A DNA stretch of 64,000 nt from Gloeotrichia echinulata CP02 (lineage in GTDB: Bacteria; Cyanobacteriota; Cyanobacteriia; Cyanobacteriales; Nostocaceae), in contig CP051187.1 of the NCBI GenBank assembly GCA_038087035.1, positions 558,001 to 622,000 of the forward strand, read 5' to 3'. Position 1 is the stretch's first letter, and each line of letters starts with the position of its first letter. Below the pieces are notes generated by a model. The model searched no databases, had not been told where the DNA came from, and saw nothing but the letters and a program-made list of their open reading frames with translations. The position numbers were made by a program, and so were the translations under genes. This document shows, one piece after another, positions 51,846-60,619 of this stretch.

Positions 51846-53573
51846 ATGCTGGAACATGATGTAATTATAGTTGGGGGCGGTTTAGCTGGATGTCGTGCGG
51901 CTGTGGAAATTGCCCGCATTGACCCCAGTTTAAATGTGGCTGTGGTTGCCAAAACTCACCCGATTCGTTCTCACTCAGTCGCTGCTCAAGGTGGGATGGC
52001 GGCGTCGCTGAAAAATGTTGACCCAGAAGATAGTTGGGAAGCACATGCGTTTGATACTGTCAAGGGTTCTGATTATTTGGCAGACCAAGATGCTGTGGCA
52101 ATTCTCACCCAGGAAGCGCCGGATGTGGTGATTGACCTGGAACACATGGGCGTTTTATTCTCGCGCTTAAGCGATGGTCGCATTGCCCAACGGGCTTTTG
52201 GTGGACATTCCCACAACCGCACCTGCTACGCCGCTGATAAAACTGGTCACGCGATTTTGCACGAATTGGTCAGCAATCTGCGGCGCTATGGTGTGCAAAT
52301 CTACCAAGAATGGTACGTAATGCGCCTGATTTTAGAAGCAGGTCAGGCGAAAGGTGTGGTGATGTTCAGCCTGTTGGATGGACATATTGAGGTACTCAGG
52401 GCAAAGGCGGTGATGTTTGCCACGGGGGGCTATGGTCGCGTTTATAACACCACATCCAATGATTATGCTTCTACTGGTGATGGTTTGGCAATGACGGCGA
52501 TCGCCGGACTACCTCTGGAAGATATGGAATTTGTCCAGTTTCACCCCACTGGTTTATACCCAGTCGGAGTGCTGATTTCCGAGGCGGTACGGGGCGAGGG
52601 AGCATATTTAATTAATAGCGAAGGCGATCGCTTTATGGCGAACTACGCACCCAGCCGCATGGAACTGGCTCCTCGTGATATTACCTCACGGGCGATCGCC
52701 TACGAAATCCGCGCCGGTCGTGGTGTCCATCCCGATGGTAGCGCAGGCGGTCCCTTTGTCTACCTGGATTTGCGCCACATGGGCAAAGAAAAAATTATGA
52801 GCCGCGTTCCCTTCTGCTGGGAGGAAGCACACCGCCTCGTCGGCGTTGACGCGGTAACTCAACCTATGCCCGTCCGCCCCACAAATCATTATTGCATGGG
52901 TGGTATCCCAGTCAACACCGATGGACAAGTCCGCAGTAGTGGTGAGGGCTTAGTTGAAGCCTTTTTTGCCGCTGGGGAAACAGCTTGTGTCTCTGTTCAC
53001 GGTGCCAATCGTCTGGGTAGTAACTCTCTGCTGGAATGTGTCGTTTATGGTAGGCGAACCGGGGCTTCAGTAGCACATTTTGTCCAAAATCGCAAGTTAC
53101 CCACCGTCGATGAGCAACTTTATATCAACGAAGCCCAACAACAAATCCAAGCCTTGCTCGAACAGCCAGGAAAATACCGCATTAACCAAGTGCGTCAAGC
53201 CTTCCAAGATTGCATGACTGAGTATTGTGGCGTTTTTCGCACCGAGGCGTTAATGAGTGAGGGTTTGCAGAAGCTAGCAGAAATACAACAGCAATATCCA
53301 CAAATTTATTTAGATGACAAAGGAACTTGCTGGAATACAGAACTAGTTGAAGCTTTAGAATTGCGGAGTCTGATGGTAGTTGGACAGACAATATTAGCCT
53401 CAGCTTTAAATCGTCAAGAAAGTCGCGGCGCCCACTTTCGAGAAGATTATTCCCACAGAGATGATGGTAATTTCTTGAAGCACACAATGGCTTATTATTC
53501 ACCTGCAGGAATTGATATTCAATATCGCCCAGTGGTGATTAATATGTTTGAGCCACAGGAGCGCAAGTATTAA
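51846..53573 (+). CDS. sdhA: Succinate dehydrogenase/fumarate reductase flavoprotein subunit
   Basis: A 575-residue FAD protein. VIIVGGGLAGCRAAVEIA binds FAD, and the HSVAAQGGMAAS segment holds the His that usually carries the flavin. Catalytic Arg and His residues lie in FVQFHPTGLYP, SEAVRGEGAYL and PTNHYCMGGIPV. It oxidises succinate in the respiratory and TCA network at the membrane. Iron-sulfur and anchor subunits are not in this window, which is normal for cyanobacteria where sdh genes are scattered. Confidence 0.93.
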   Translation: MLEHDVIIVGGGLAGCRAAVEIARIDPSLNVAVVAKTHPIRSHSVAAQGGMAASLKNVDPEDSWEAHAFDTVKGSDYLADQDAVAILTQEAPDVVIDLEHMGVLFSRLSDGRIAQRAFGGHSHNRTCYAADKTGHAILHELVSNLRRYGVQIYQEWYVMRLILEAGQAKGVVMFSLLDGHIEVLRAKAVMFATGGYGRVYNTTSNDYASTGDGLAMTAIAGLPLEDMEFVQFHPTGLYPVGVLISEAVRGEGAYLINSEGDRFMANYAPSRMELAPRDITSRAIAYEIRAGRGVHPDGSAGGPFVYLDLRHMGKEKIMSRVPFCWEEAHRLVGVDAVTQPMPVRPTNHYCMGGIPVNTDGQVRSSGEGLVEAFFAAGETACVSVHGANRLGSNSLLECVVYGRRTGASVAHFVQNRKLPTVDEQLYINEAQQQIQALLEQPGKYRINQVRQAFQDCMTEYCGVFRTEALMSEGLQKLAEIQQQYPQIYLDDKGTCWNTELVEALELRSLMVVGQTILASALNRQESRGAHFREDYSHRDDGNFLKHTMAYYSPAGIDIQYRPVVINMFEPQERKY

Positions 53574-53695
53574 AATCGGGAAGGATTAGGGATTGGGGAT
53601 TGAAACAATTGCTTCCTCTTCTACCATCACCCCCTATTTCCCTCATCCCTCTATCTTTTCATGCGTCATGCACCATAACCCTAGATAATTAACCT

Positions 53696-54253
53696 ATGAC
53701 TATAGCCAGTCAACCCAAATTAAGCTTAGAAGATTTTCTGCAACAGCCAGAGACTAAACCAGCATCAGAATTTATTAATGGAGAAATTATTCAGAAACCT
53801 ATGCCACAAGGTGAACATAGTAGACTACAGATTAAATTTTGCACCGGGATTAACCAAATAGGTGAAACACAAAAGATTGCTTACGCTTTTCCTGAATTGC
53901 GTTGTACCTTTGGCGGTAATTCTATCATCCCTGATGTAGCTGTGTTTCGTTGGGAAAGAATTCCTAAAAGTGCAAACGGGAGAATTGCTAATCGTTTTGA
54001 GGTTCATCCTGACTGGGCGATTGAAATTTTATCTCCCGGTCAAAGACACACAAAAGTACTTGGTAACTTGTTATATTGTTCCCGCAATGGCACTGAATTA
54101 GGCTGGTTGATGGACCCAGAAACGGAAAGTATTTTGGCGGTGTTTCCTGGACAGCGGGTGGAATTGTATGAGGGTACTTCTCAGTTACCAATACTTAATG
54201 GTCTTGAGTTGGAACTGACAGTTGAACAGGTTTTTGGCTGGTTGAATTTCTAA
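53696..54253 (+). CDS. Uma2-family (DUF820) PD-(D/E)XK nuclease-like protein
   Basis: A 185-residue protein of the large Uma2 family common in cyanobacteria. Motif order is LSLEDFLQQPETKPASEFINGEIIQKPMPQGEHSR, then SIIPDVAVFRWERIP with the family Asp, and PDWAIEILSPGQ with an acidic residue, giving a restriction-endonuclease-like fold. Genomes carry many copies, and function is unsettled. It is isolated. Confidence 0.88.
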   Translation: MTIASQPKLSLEDFLQQPETKPASEFINGEIIQKPMPQGEHSRLQIKFCTGINQIGETQKIAYAFPELRCTFGGNSIIPDVAVFRWERIPKSANGRIANRFEVHPDWAIEILSPGQRHTKVLGNLLYCSRNGTELGWLMDPETESILAVFPGQRVELYEGTSQLPILNGLELELTVEQVFGWLNF

Positions 54254-54398
54254 CTTTTCACGTTATTAGAACTTATGCCTTTCCTTAATGTTACAGATGA
54301 ATGAGGTGATTGTGGAATGGATGCATCTACGCACTTTGTCAGACTACAATAATAAAAATATGCTCAAGACTATCTAAACATTCCCTATGGAAATAGCC

Positions 54399-54851
54399 AT
54401 GTCTTCCCAAAAGGCAAATTCCCCAACCCTATATGAAACTGACTACTTGCAATGGATAGAAATCACCATTAAAAAATTGCAAAGTCAGGACTATAAAAAT
54501 GTGGACTGGGAAAACTTAATAGAAGAAATTACCGATATGGGAAGGAGTGAACGCAAAAGCCTGAAAAGTAACTTCATCGTCATTCTGGTGCATTTGCTCA
54601 AATGGCAATTTCAACCTGAAAAAAGAAGCGGTAGCTGGGAAGGAAGTATTATAGAACATCGAAGACGTGTTAAAGAAGCTCTGGATGATTCGCCTAGTTT
54701 GAAGCCCTATCTTGAGAATATCTTTGCTGAGTGTTATACCCAAGCGGTTAAGCAAGCAAAAGCGGAAACAGGTTTACCCTTAGAATCATTTCCTGTAATC
54801 TCTCCTTACGAGTTATCAAAAGTAACAGATGATGAGTTTTTACCGATCTAA
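54399..54851 (+). CDS. DUF29 family protein
   Basis: A 150-residue protein of the DUF29 family, typical of cyanobacteria: LYETDYLQWIEITIKKLQSQDYKNVDWENLIEEITDMGRSERKSLKSN, then LLKWQFQPEKRS. Function is unknown; the fold is helical. ATG 54387 is an alternative start giving four more residues. It lies directly after the Uma2 gene, another high-copy family. Confidence 0.88.
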   Translation: MSSQKANSPTLYETDYLQWIEITIKKLQSQDYKNVDWENLIEEITDMGRSERKSLKSNFIVILVHLLKWQFQPEKRSGSWEGSIIEHRRRVKEALDDSPSLKPYLENIFAECYTQAVKQAKAETGLPLESFPVISPYELSKVTDDEFLPI

Positions 54852-54981
54852 ATCACCCAGAAGGAACTCACTCAATTTTCATCAATTATGGTTTCCCATC
54901 CCCATGAGTTTCGTAAACGTTATCAAAATATTTTACAATATTCAGTTTGCATTCTCGTCATAATTAGGAAGTCATCTACAA

Positions 54982-55350
54982 ATGAACGAAACAATCAACC
55001 TTTTTACACCATTTGAACTCGGCGCTCTGACGCTGGGTAATCGGATTATCATGGCACCCATGACCCGTAGCCGTGCTGGTGGTGGACAAAAGAGGGTGCC
55101 AACTACCCTGAATGCAACTTACTATACCAAAGAAACTGCAACTGCTGTCTTAGCCGAGGACAATGCTGATTTGGTTTCCTTCGGTAGTTTGTTCATAGCT
55201 AACCCAGATTTACCGGAGCGTTTCCGCTTAGATGCGCCCCTTAATCAAGCCGATCCAGCGACATTTTATGCAAATCCCTGCGATGATTCAGTCGAGAACT
55301 GCGGTTTTGAGAAAGGATATACAGATTATCCGTTTTCAGTAAGGGCGTAG
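54982..55350 (+). pseudogene. Old-yellow-enzyme (NemA-type) ene-reductase with a large internal deletion
   Basis: A 122-codon frame: the first about 30 residues (NLFTPFELGALTLGNRIIMAPMTRSRAG) are the FMN-binding start of an ene-reductase, and the last about 60 (ADLVSFGSLFIANPDLPERFRLDAPLNQADPATFY, GYTDYP) are its C-terminus. Family members are about 360 residues, so some 240 have been lost, including the catalytic His-His/Asn and Tyr. The join is in frame, leaving a short protein that cannot form the barrel. Confidence 0.85.
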
Positions 55351-55418
55351 TGAAAAATAAAATCTCCCTCATCCCCCTTGACTTTCACCTGTGACAAAGG
55401 TATAATTAATTCCACGTA

Positions 55419-55540
55419 GAAGGGGAGTAGCTAGCTGGTAGTAAGTAAAGATTACAATGCCAGCGCATCTGAATCAACATACTGGGCGATAAAGCCCTGG
55501 TTCAGGTAGCAAATAATTAATATTTGAGAGCGAGACCTTC
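55419..55540 (+). promoter_or_regulatory. yybP-ykoY manganese riboswitch aptamer
   Basis: P1 is GAAGG (55419-55423) with CCTTC (55536-55540). The conserved GGGGAGTAGC follows P1's 5' strand, and GCGAGACC precedes the 3' strand, with stems between (GCTGG/CCAGC, GGGC/GCCC). These match the Mn2+-binding yybP-ykoY class. It lies directly upstream of a Mn exporter-like gene, the usual target. Confidence 0.88.
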
Positions 55541-55587
55541 ACTGAGTTCACACAAAAGAAAATGTGTGAAGCTCGGTGAGGTCTTTT
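55534..55587 (+). terminator. Riboswitch expression-platform terminator
   Basis: GACCTTCACTGAGTTCACAC (55534-55553) pairs with GTGTGAAGCTCGGTGAGGTC (55564-55583), with small bulges, and TTTT follows. Its left arm overlaps the aptamer's P1 3' strand (CCTTC), so Mn-bound aptamer and terminator exclude each other: a predicted ON switch. Confidence 0.75.
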
Positions 55588-55637
55588 GGCTTTCATCAAG
55601 CTTCACACAGGAAAAAATCCTTCAGGAGCTTGAGAGA

Positions 55638-56255
55638 GTGTTAACAGCTTTTACAGCAGGTTTATTACTGATTACAGTTTCAGAGCTAGGCGATAAAACC
55701 TTTTTTATCGCTGTGATTTTGGCAATGCGTCACTCGCGGCGATTGGTGTTTATCGGTGTGACAGCCGCCTTAGCTGCGATGACAATTCTTTCGGTGATAT
55801 TTGGACAATTGGTGTCTTTATTGCCCAAAATCTACATTCATTACGCCGAAATAGCTTTGTTTATTGCCTTTGGTATCAAGTTGCTGTACGATGCTAGCAA
55901 AATGTCCTCTGCAAATAATGGAGAAGTAGCACAAGAGGCAAAAGCAGCGGTAGAAGAAGCAGATTCAGAACTAACAAACCATAAAAGCTCCTGGAAAATT
56001 ATTATCAAAGCCTTTGTCTTGACATTTATCGCCGAATGGGGCGATCGCACACAAATTGCCACCATCGCCTTAGCCGCCGGCAATAATCCGATTGGGGTGA
56101 CAGTAGGTGCTGTTTTAGGACACGCCATTTGTGCAGCGATCGCCGTTATTGGTGGCAAAATGATAGCCGGACGCATCTCTGAACGTCAAATTACCTTTAT
56201 TGGCGGCTGCTTATTTCTCATCTTTGGTGTCGTGGCTGCAATTCAAGGAGCGTGA
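55638..56255 (+). CDS. mnx: Mn/Ca exporter of the Gdt1/UPF0016 family (Mnx-like)
   Basis: A 205-residue membrane protein with six helices and the two family motifs ELGDKTFF (first repeat) and EWGDRTQI (second), which form the cation path. Cyanobacterial members (Mnx) move manganese out of the cytoplasm into thylakoid lumen or periplasm. GTG 55638 is chosen with AGGAG 11 bases before it; the longer frame runs through the riboswitch. The Mn riboswitch in the leader supports Mn as the main substrate. Confidence 0.9.
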   Translation: MLTAFTAGLLLITVSELGDKTFFIAVILAMRHSRRLVFIGVTAALAAMTILSVIFGQLVSLLPKIYIHYAEIALFIAFGIKLLYDASKMSSANNGEVAQEAKAAVEEADSELTNHKSSWKIIIKAFVLTFIAEWGDRTQIATIALAAGNNPIGVTVGAVLGHAICAAIAVIGGKMIAGRISERQITFIGGCLFLIFGVVAAIQGA

Positions 56256-56271
56256 GGAAATGGGGGAGAAA

Positions 56272-56294
56272 ACAGTTAACTGTTAACTGTTAAC
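56272..56294. repeat. Short GTTAACT heptamer run
   Basis: Three copies of AACTGTT in tandem between the convergent Mn exporter and TPR genes. It is self-complementary (GTTAAC), so it can fold as a weak terminator. Confidence 0.7.
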
Positions 56295-56333
56295 TGATGT
56301 TCCCCCTGCTGCTGATCAAATACCCACAGCCGC

Positions 56334-57224
56334 TCATGGCTTAGGTTTAGTTTCCGCTGAGGGTGCGGGGGCTGCACTCGGAGCAGTAGTACTACTAGGA
56401 GTGGGGGAAACAGTTGCTGCTTTATTAATTTCGTCTTTATATTGAGCAGGTGCTAAAGCCGAGGCGCTATCAAACAAAGGTTTTGCTTCTGCGGCTTTAC
56501 CTTCTTGCTTCAATAGCAACGCCTTGGCTAAAACTGGGCGAAAATCCTGAGGATCTTTCAAAATTGCTTGGTCGTAGACAGAGAAAGCCTCAGTGTAGCG
56601 TTTCTGGGATGCATGAACTGTTCCCAATAACACCTGTACAGCGATGGTATCCACACTGCCAGGTTGAACTTTATTTGCTTGAGTGGAAGCGGACAGAGTA
56701 TCTTGTAATAAGCCAATAGCAGCTTCGGGACGTTGCTGATTTAAAAGCAGAGTCACCATACCTTGTAAAGCCTTGAGGTCGCCTGGGTTGCTTGCCAAAA
56801 CAGTGCGATAAGCTTGGGCTGCACCTTCCTTATCACCAATTTGCTGTTTTGCTTGAGCCAGGAGTACAGCGTATTCTGTCTGTTCTGGGTTCAACTTGGC
56901 GAGCTTTTCTAACGGTTCAATGACTCCTTGAATGTCACCTTGTTTTTGACTCAAAAGTTGTAGTCGTGCCTGTAAAAGACCCTTGAGAGCGGTTTGGTTT
57001 TCCGGTTCCCGTTGCAAAACCAGTTCATAACCCCGGACTTCATCTTGCAATTTTGATTTTTGCTCAGAGGAAGGTAAACTGCCTCTGGTGCTGGCGGTAT
57101 TCTGAGTTGAGGGCTGGGGATTATTAAAAGCCTCAATAATCGGAACTAGCGAAACCCCGACAAAAGCAACAACTGCAAGTGCCAACACGACCTGAACCAT
57201 CCAGCGATTGCGCGGTTGAGACAC
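56334..57224 (-). CDS. Membrane-anchored TPR protein
   Basis: A 296-residue protein: a membrane anchor (about 10-30, VVLALAVVAFVGVSLVP), then tetratricopeptide repeats (about 70-250; typical WxxLG-like positions with AQAYRTVLASNPGDLKALQG) and a low-complexity Pro-Ala-Ser tail (SPTPSSTTAPSAAPAPS). GTG 57224 with AAGGAAGG upstream is the likely start; the frame runs on to 57314. It probably scaffolds a membrane complex. Such proteins are common near photosystem-assembly functions, but nothing points to one here. Confidence 0.75.
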   Translation of the reverse strand: MSQPRNRWMVQVVLALAVVAFVGVSLVPIIEAFNNPQPSTQNTASTRGSLPSSEQKSKLQDEVRGYELVLQREPENQTALKGLLQARLQLLSQKQGDIQGVIEPLEKLAKLNPEQTEYAVLLAQAKQQIGDKEGAAQAYRTVLASNPGDLKALQGMVTLLLNQQRPEAAIGLLQDTLSASTQANKVQPGSVDTIAVQVLLGTVHASQKRYTEAFSVYDQAILKDPQDFRPVLAKALLLKQEGKAAEAKPLFDSASALAPAQYKDEINKAATVSPTPSSTTAPSAAPAPSAETKPKP

Positions 57225-57604
57225 AAAACCTTCCTTAGATTGAACTCTAACGACAGTAACATTCACATAAATTAGAAAATTAACAATTTCCAAAACTTTG
57301 CGGAATACTACCAAATACCTGTGAATTTTATAACAAATAACTATTCACACTGCTAAAGTAAGTGATGACTTTAGGAGGAGCCGTCAGAATTATAACTATG
57401 ATATGCTTCCGAAACCAGTGTAAAGACGCTAAATTACTTATTTAGTGTACAAACGCAAAATTTTGCGCCTTTACAATCTTATATAGAGCGATCGCTTGTG
57501 ACTGGGTAGAAAGCAAATAACTTTCATGACTCTCCACAAACGCTCTTTTCAGCTGCCCTACTAAAATCCCTCAATGGGATGTGTCTCCGCCGCAAGGAGT
57601 TTTT
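57225..57604. other. Divergent promoter region between the TPR and hypothetical genes
   Basis: AT-rich with one HIP1-like GCGATCGC site at 57488. No repeats of the major families and no gene seen. Confidence 0.5.
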
Positions 57605-58627
57605 ATGACTTCCGACCTGATGCCGTCACCTGAATCTCCCGACTCTTCTTGTACCTCTGTTCAAGACCAAACTCAAATAGAGGTAGCCACTATTGTTGAA
57701 ATACCAGCAGCCGAGGACTCTATTATTGAGAATCCCCCCGATCACCCTAGCGAGACTGCTGATGATGGGAACTTCGCCAATCGGCAACAACCGATTCCAC
57801 CTCCCAGCGAACCGACGCAGTATCGAGCCATTGGGTTAGTCCGGGGTCGCTACCAAGCCAGTGAGGAACAATTTACTCAAGGAACCTTACTGACCGCAGA
57901 TGGCGTAGGACTCAATTCCGTTCTCCTAGGGCGGATTATGAGTTTAGTCAAAAATCACTTGGACTTAGAAAAAGAACATCTGTGGGTCGTTTATCCCCGC
58001 ACCCGACAGGAAAATGACACCTTACACATCCAAATTGTAGGGGTTTGGGAGCCAGAAAAACTGGCGAAAAATCCGACAGATGAGGATGAGCTACAGTCAA
58101 AACCAGAAGCATTAATCAGACCCGGTGATGTAGTTAACAGATCCTCACCAACTACAAATAACCTCAAACCCTCTTCAGAAATTCCTGATGGTGGTTTTTC
58201 CGTTCGTGGTGAAGTAGTTTATCAGTCTTTTGATACCAAGAACTTGGTAGTCAAAATCAAACAGGCTCCACGTAAACCAACGGACAAATCCAAGTATTTT
58301 AAGTTGAAACTGCGGGGCGTGCTAACGACCAAAGCAGTGGGGAAATTTTGGGACTTCCAAGTCAAGCGAGAAGGTGATGTATTAATAGTAGAAAATGCTG
58401 AGGCGATCGCTGACTTACCCAAAAAACGCAAACCACCCTTCAGAGGCGGTGGTGGTCCTCGCGGTGCTGGCGGTGCTGGTGGTAGAAAACCATTCCCCCC
58501 CAGACGCACTGGAGAAACCCCACGTCCCATCAAAAAAACAGGCGGCGACCCCTCAGCGGTGTCAAAACCTATACCAAAAAACCCCGCTCCTAAACCGATT
58601 AAAAAGCCCAAACCACCCGCAGAGTAA
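57605..58627 (+). CDS. Hypothetical protein with a basic disordered tail
   Basis: A 340-residue protein. An acidic disordered head (1-75) precedes a compact region (about 80-250: YRAIGLVRGRYQASEEQFTQ, FSVRGEVVYQSFDTKNLVVKIKQ, LKLRGVLTTKAVGKFWDFQVKREGD) and a glycine/arginine/proline-rich basic tail (FRGGGGPRGAGGAGGRKPF). The tail resembles those of nucleic-acid-binding proteins. AAGGAG lies ahead of the ATG; the GTG at 57581 is less likely. I recognise the style of a conserved cyanobacterial hypothetical but not a function. RNA binding is a possibility only. Confidence 0.7.
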   Translation: MTSDLMPSPESPDSSCTSVQDQTQIEVATIVEIPAAEDSIIENPPDHPSETADDGNFANRQQPIPPPSEPTQYRAIGLVRGRYQASEEQFTQGTLLTADGVGLNSVLLGRIMSLVKNHLDLEKEHLWVVYPRTRQENDTLHIQIVGVWEPEKLAKNPTDEDELQSKPEALIRPGDVVNRSSPTTNNLKPSSEIPDGGFSVRGEVVYQSFDTKNLVVKIKQAPRKPTDKSKYFKLKLRGVLTTKAVGKFWDFQVKREGDVLIVENAEAIADLPKKRKPPFRGGGGPRGAGGAGGRKPFPPRRTGETPRPIKKTGGDPSAVSKPIPKNPAPKPIKKPKPPAE

Positions 58628-58661
58628 GGGAATAGGGAATAGGAGTTAGGAGTTAGGAGTT

Positions 58662-58765
58662 ATACCGTTTCACTTCAAGTATGATACAAATACGTTGGTA
58701 GGGGCACGGCATTGCCGTGCCCTTACGGGAAATCTATATGTATCAGAGTTTTGGTGAAATGGTAT
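58662..58765. repeat. 104-bp inverted-repeat element (ATACCGTTTCAC arms)
   Basis: ATACCGTTTCAC at 58662-58673 pairs with GTGAAATGGTAT at 58754-58765, with one G-T wobble. The centre is the GGGGCACGGCATTGCCGTGCCC palindrome, also the centre of other families here. Confidence 0.8.
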
Positions 58766-58832
58766 TAGGAATTAGGAGTTAGGAGTTTGGAATGATTCTC
58801 CCCAATCCCCAATCCCCAATCCCTAATCTCTA

Positions 58833-58996
58833 GGGCGTGTTTTCAAAGTCTTATACAATACCACTAAAACGCTGACACATGTAGATTTCACGTAGGGGCA
58901 CGGCAATGCCGTGCCCCTACAGCTGGTATCATATCGTGTGGATTTAGGGGTATCTAAAAATTTATCCGGCTAAACAAATAGTTTGAAAACACGCCC
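58833..58996. repeat. Palindromic element, copy 2 (15-bp perfect terminal arms)
   Basis: GGGCGTGTTTTCAAA (58833-58847) is the reverse complement of 58982-58996. The interior is the inverted match of 3931-4099, while the outer arm bases differ from that copy yet remain fully paired. It lies before the stop of the DUF39 gene. Confidence 0.85.
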
Positions 58997-59029
58997 CAAT
59001 CCCTAATCCCCAATCCCTAATCCCCAGTA

Positions 59030-60199
59030 TCACAAATCCATCCAACGGTCTTGGGGTACAAAAGAGCGCTCCATTGGAATTGGGGAAACTGATTCTGTGA
59101 GGGTAAATAAGCCTGCTTCTATCCACTGTTTTAACTCTAACGCGACTTGGCGAGAAAGAAACATACTGGCTAGGGGAGCAACCCGCACTGCTTTACCCTC
59201 AATGGTGATGCGCCCAGATTTGAGTTGGGCGTAACTCACCAACCCAAAGGTGGGACGCACGCGCCGAGGAATCGAAAAATCCACGATTGGCGCTACTAAA
59301 TCTTGATCTTGCACAGCACAACGTTCAACTACTTCTTCATTTAAGACGGGGAATGGTATACCTACCCCCAACATCAACGAAGGACCATAACTTTTGAAGT
59401 AACAACCCCGCACCCAACGAGCATCCATGAGCTTCGCATCACCAATTAAAGCTAAAGTGGCAGCCGGTCCAATTGGGGTATGATTGGGTAAACGCTTTTG
59501 TAAGGGGTTGTGCTGAGTACCTTCCCAGGCAATATAACCAATACCACCGCCTAAAAAAATCCGCGTGCCAATGCCAACAAGTTGCAAATCAGGATCGTTG
59601 AATAAAGGGGAAATTGCACCAGGGTTTGAGTAGACAGCATTTCCGAGACGCGGTTGTAAAGGTCCCAGATAAGTGAAAAGTGGGCGATCGCCTCCATTCA
59701 CCCCCACAATAAAATTTTGGTACAAATTACGCGGATTGAATAAATAAAACTGATTGATCGTTTCACGGGTAATTGTCGTTTCAAATGCTGCCCTTGGGTA
59801 ACAATCTGTAACTTGTCCCTGGGCTTTTACTGGTACAGCCTTACCAGCGATCAAATCTTCAATCACATGACCACCGCCGCGTTCCCGGATTTCTTCCCCT
59901 TCCATCACCTCCACACCACAACTAGCACCAAGGTATAAATCTACAGCACCAAAACCTGAGTAGGCTGGCACACCATCTAACCAACAGCGGCGAATTTTGA
60001 TTGGCGGGTCAGTATGTCCCAGGTTAATAATTGCACCACTTGATTCCATCGGCTCAAAGGTGCCCGTGGTAATTACATCAACGTCCTTAGCGGCTTTGGT
60101 AACACCAACTGCTGCTACTCGTGTCTTTAATTCTTCAGATGTCAAAACCACCGCACGTTTACGGTTGATTTTATCGTTAATTTCGGCAATAGTTCGCAT
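59030..60199 (-). CDS. DUF39 homocysteine biosynthesis protein
   Basis: A 389-residue protein of the DUF39 family, linked in methanogens and some bacteria to making homocysteine from aspartate semialdehyde and sulfide without O-acylhomoserine. Typical segments are ITTGTFEPMESSGAIINLGH, GASCGVEVMEGEEIRERGGGHV, GIGTRIFLGGGIGYIAWEGTQHN. A conserved Cys lies in LGASCGVEV. ATG 60199 is used; the preceding TTG adds two residues. The gene is single, and the usual partner (NIL-ferredoxin protein) is not beside it. Confidence 0.8.
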   Translation of the reverse strand: MRTIAEINDKINRKRAVVLTSEELKTRVAAVGVTKAAKDVDVITTGTFEPMESSGAIINLGHTDPPIKIRRCWLDGVPAYSGFGAVDLYLGASCGVEVMEGEEIRERGGGHVIEDLIAGKAVPVKAQGQVTDCYPRAAFETTITRETINQFYLFNPRNLYQNFIVGVNGGDRPLFTYLGPLQPRLGNAVYSNPGAISPLFNDPDLQLVGIGTRIFLGGGIGYIAWEGTQHNPLQKRLPNHTPIGPAATLALIGDAKLMDARWVRGCYFKSYGPSLMLGVGIPFPVLNEEVVERCAVQDQDLVAPIVDFSIPRRVRPTFGLVSYAQLKSGRITIEGKAVRVAPLASMFLSRQVALELKQWIEAGLFTLTESVSPIPMERSFVPQDRWMDL

Positions 60200-60393
60200 T
60201 TTCAACGTAGCGACTTGACATATTCATTATGGGGTGCTTGGCTACCAAGTATAGCAGGGGACTGGGGACTGGGGACACTTCGGCAAGCTCAGTGCATCGC
60301 TGGGGACTGGGTTACAAGTCTGATTGTGTCTAGGTTTTATCATCAGTTAATGTCCTAAGCACTTTGGCGGTTGCTATAAATAAAGAAAACTGC

Positions 60394-60573
60394 TCAGTTA
60401 GCCGATAGGGTAGGGTGCGTCAGTACAGATTGTCCCAATCGCTTGAGGATTCGCAACACTTCAGCTAACTCATGTCGTCGGGGAAATAGAGAAAATGTCC
60501 GTGATATGTCATACAGTGGAGTTTCTTGAGGAGTGAGTTTCAAAAAGACAAATTCATCACCATTTGTAGCCAT
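60394..60573 (-). CDS. Small hypothetical protein
   Basis: A 59-residue frame starting ATG 60573, just inside a GGGGCGCAAGG palindrome. It shows a helical C-terminal part (RRHELAEVLRILKRLGQSV) and no motif I know. It could be a real small gene or the remains of a longer one cut by the repeat insertion at 60574-60601. Confidence 0.3.
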   Translation of the reverse strand: MATNGDEFVFLKLTPQETPLYDISRTFSLFPRRHELAEVLRILKRLGQSVLTHPTLSAN

Positions 60574-60601
60574 GTAGGGGCGCAAGGCCTTGCGCCCCTA
60601 C
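60574..60601. repeat. 28-bp perfect palindrome (GGGGCGCAAGG family)
   Basis: GTAGGGGCGCAAGG and its reverse complement, with GAGGATCTGTGG on the right, the inverted flank of the 39800 copy. It lies 18 bp from the stop of the AI-2E transporter gene (minus strand), so it could terminate it. Confidence 0.85.
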
Positions 60602-60619
60602 GAGGATCTGTGGTTCAAA

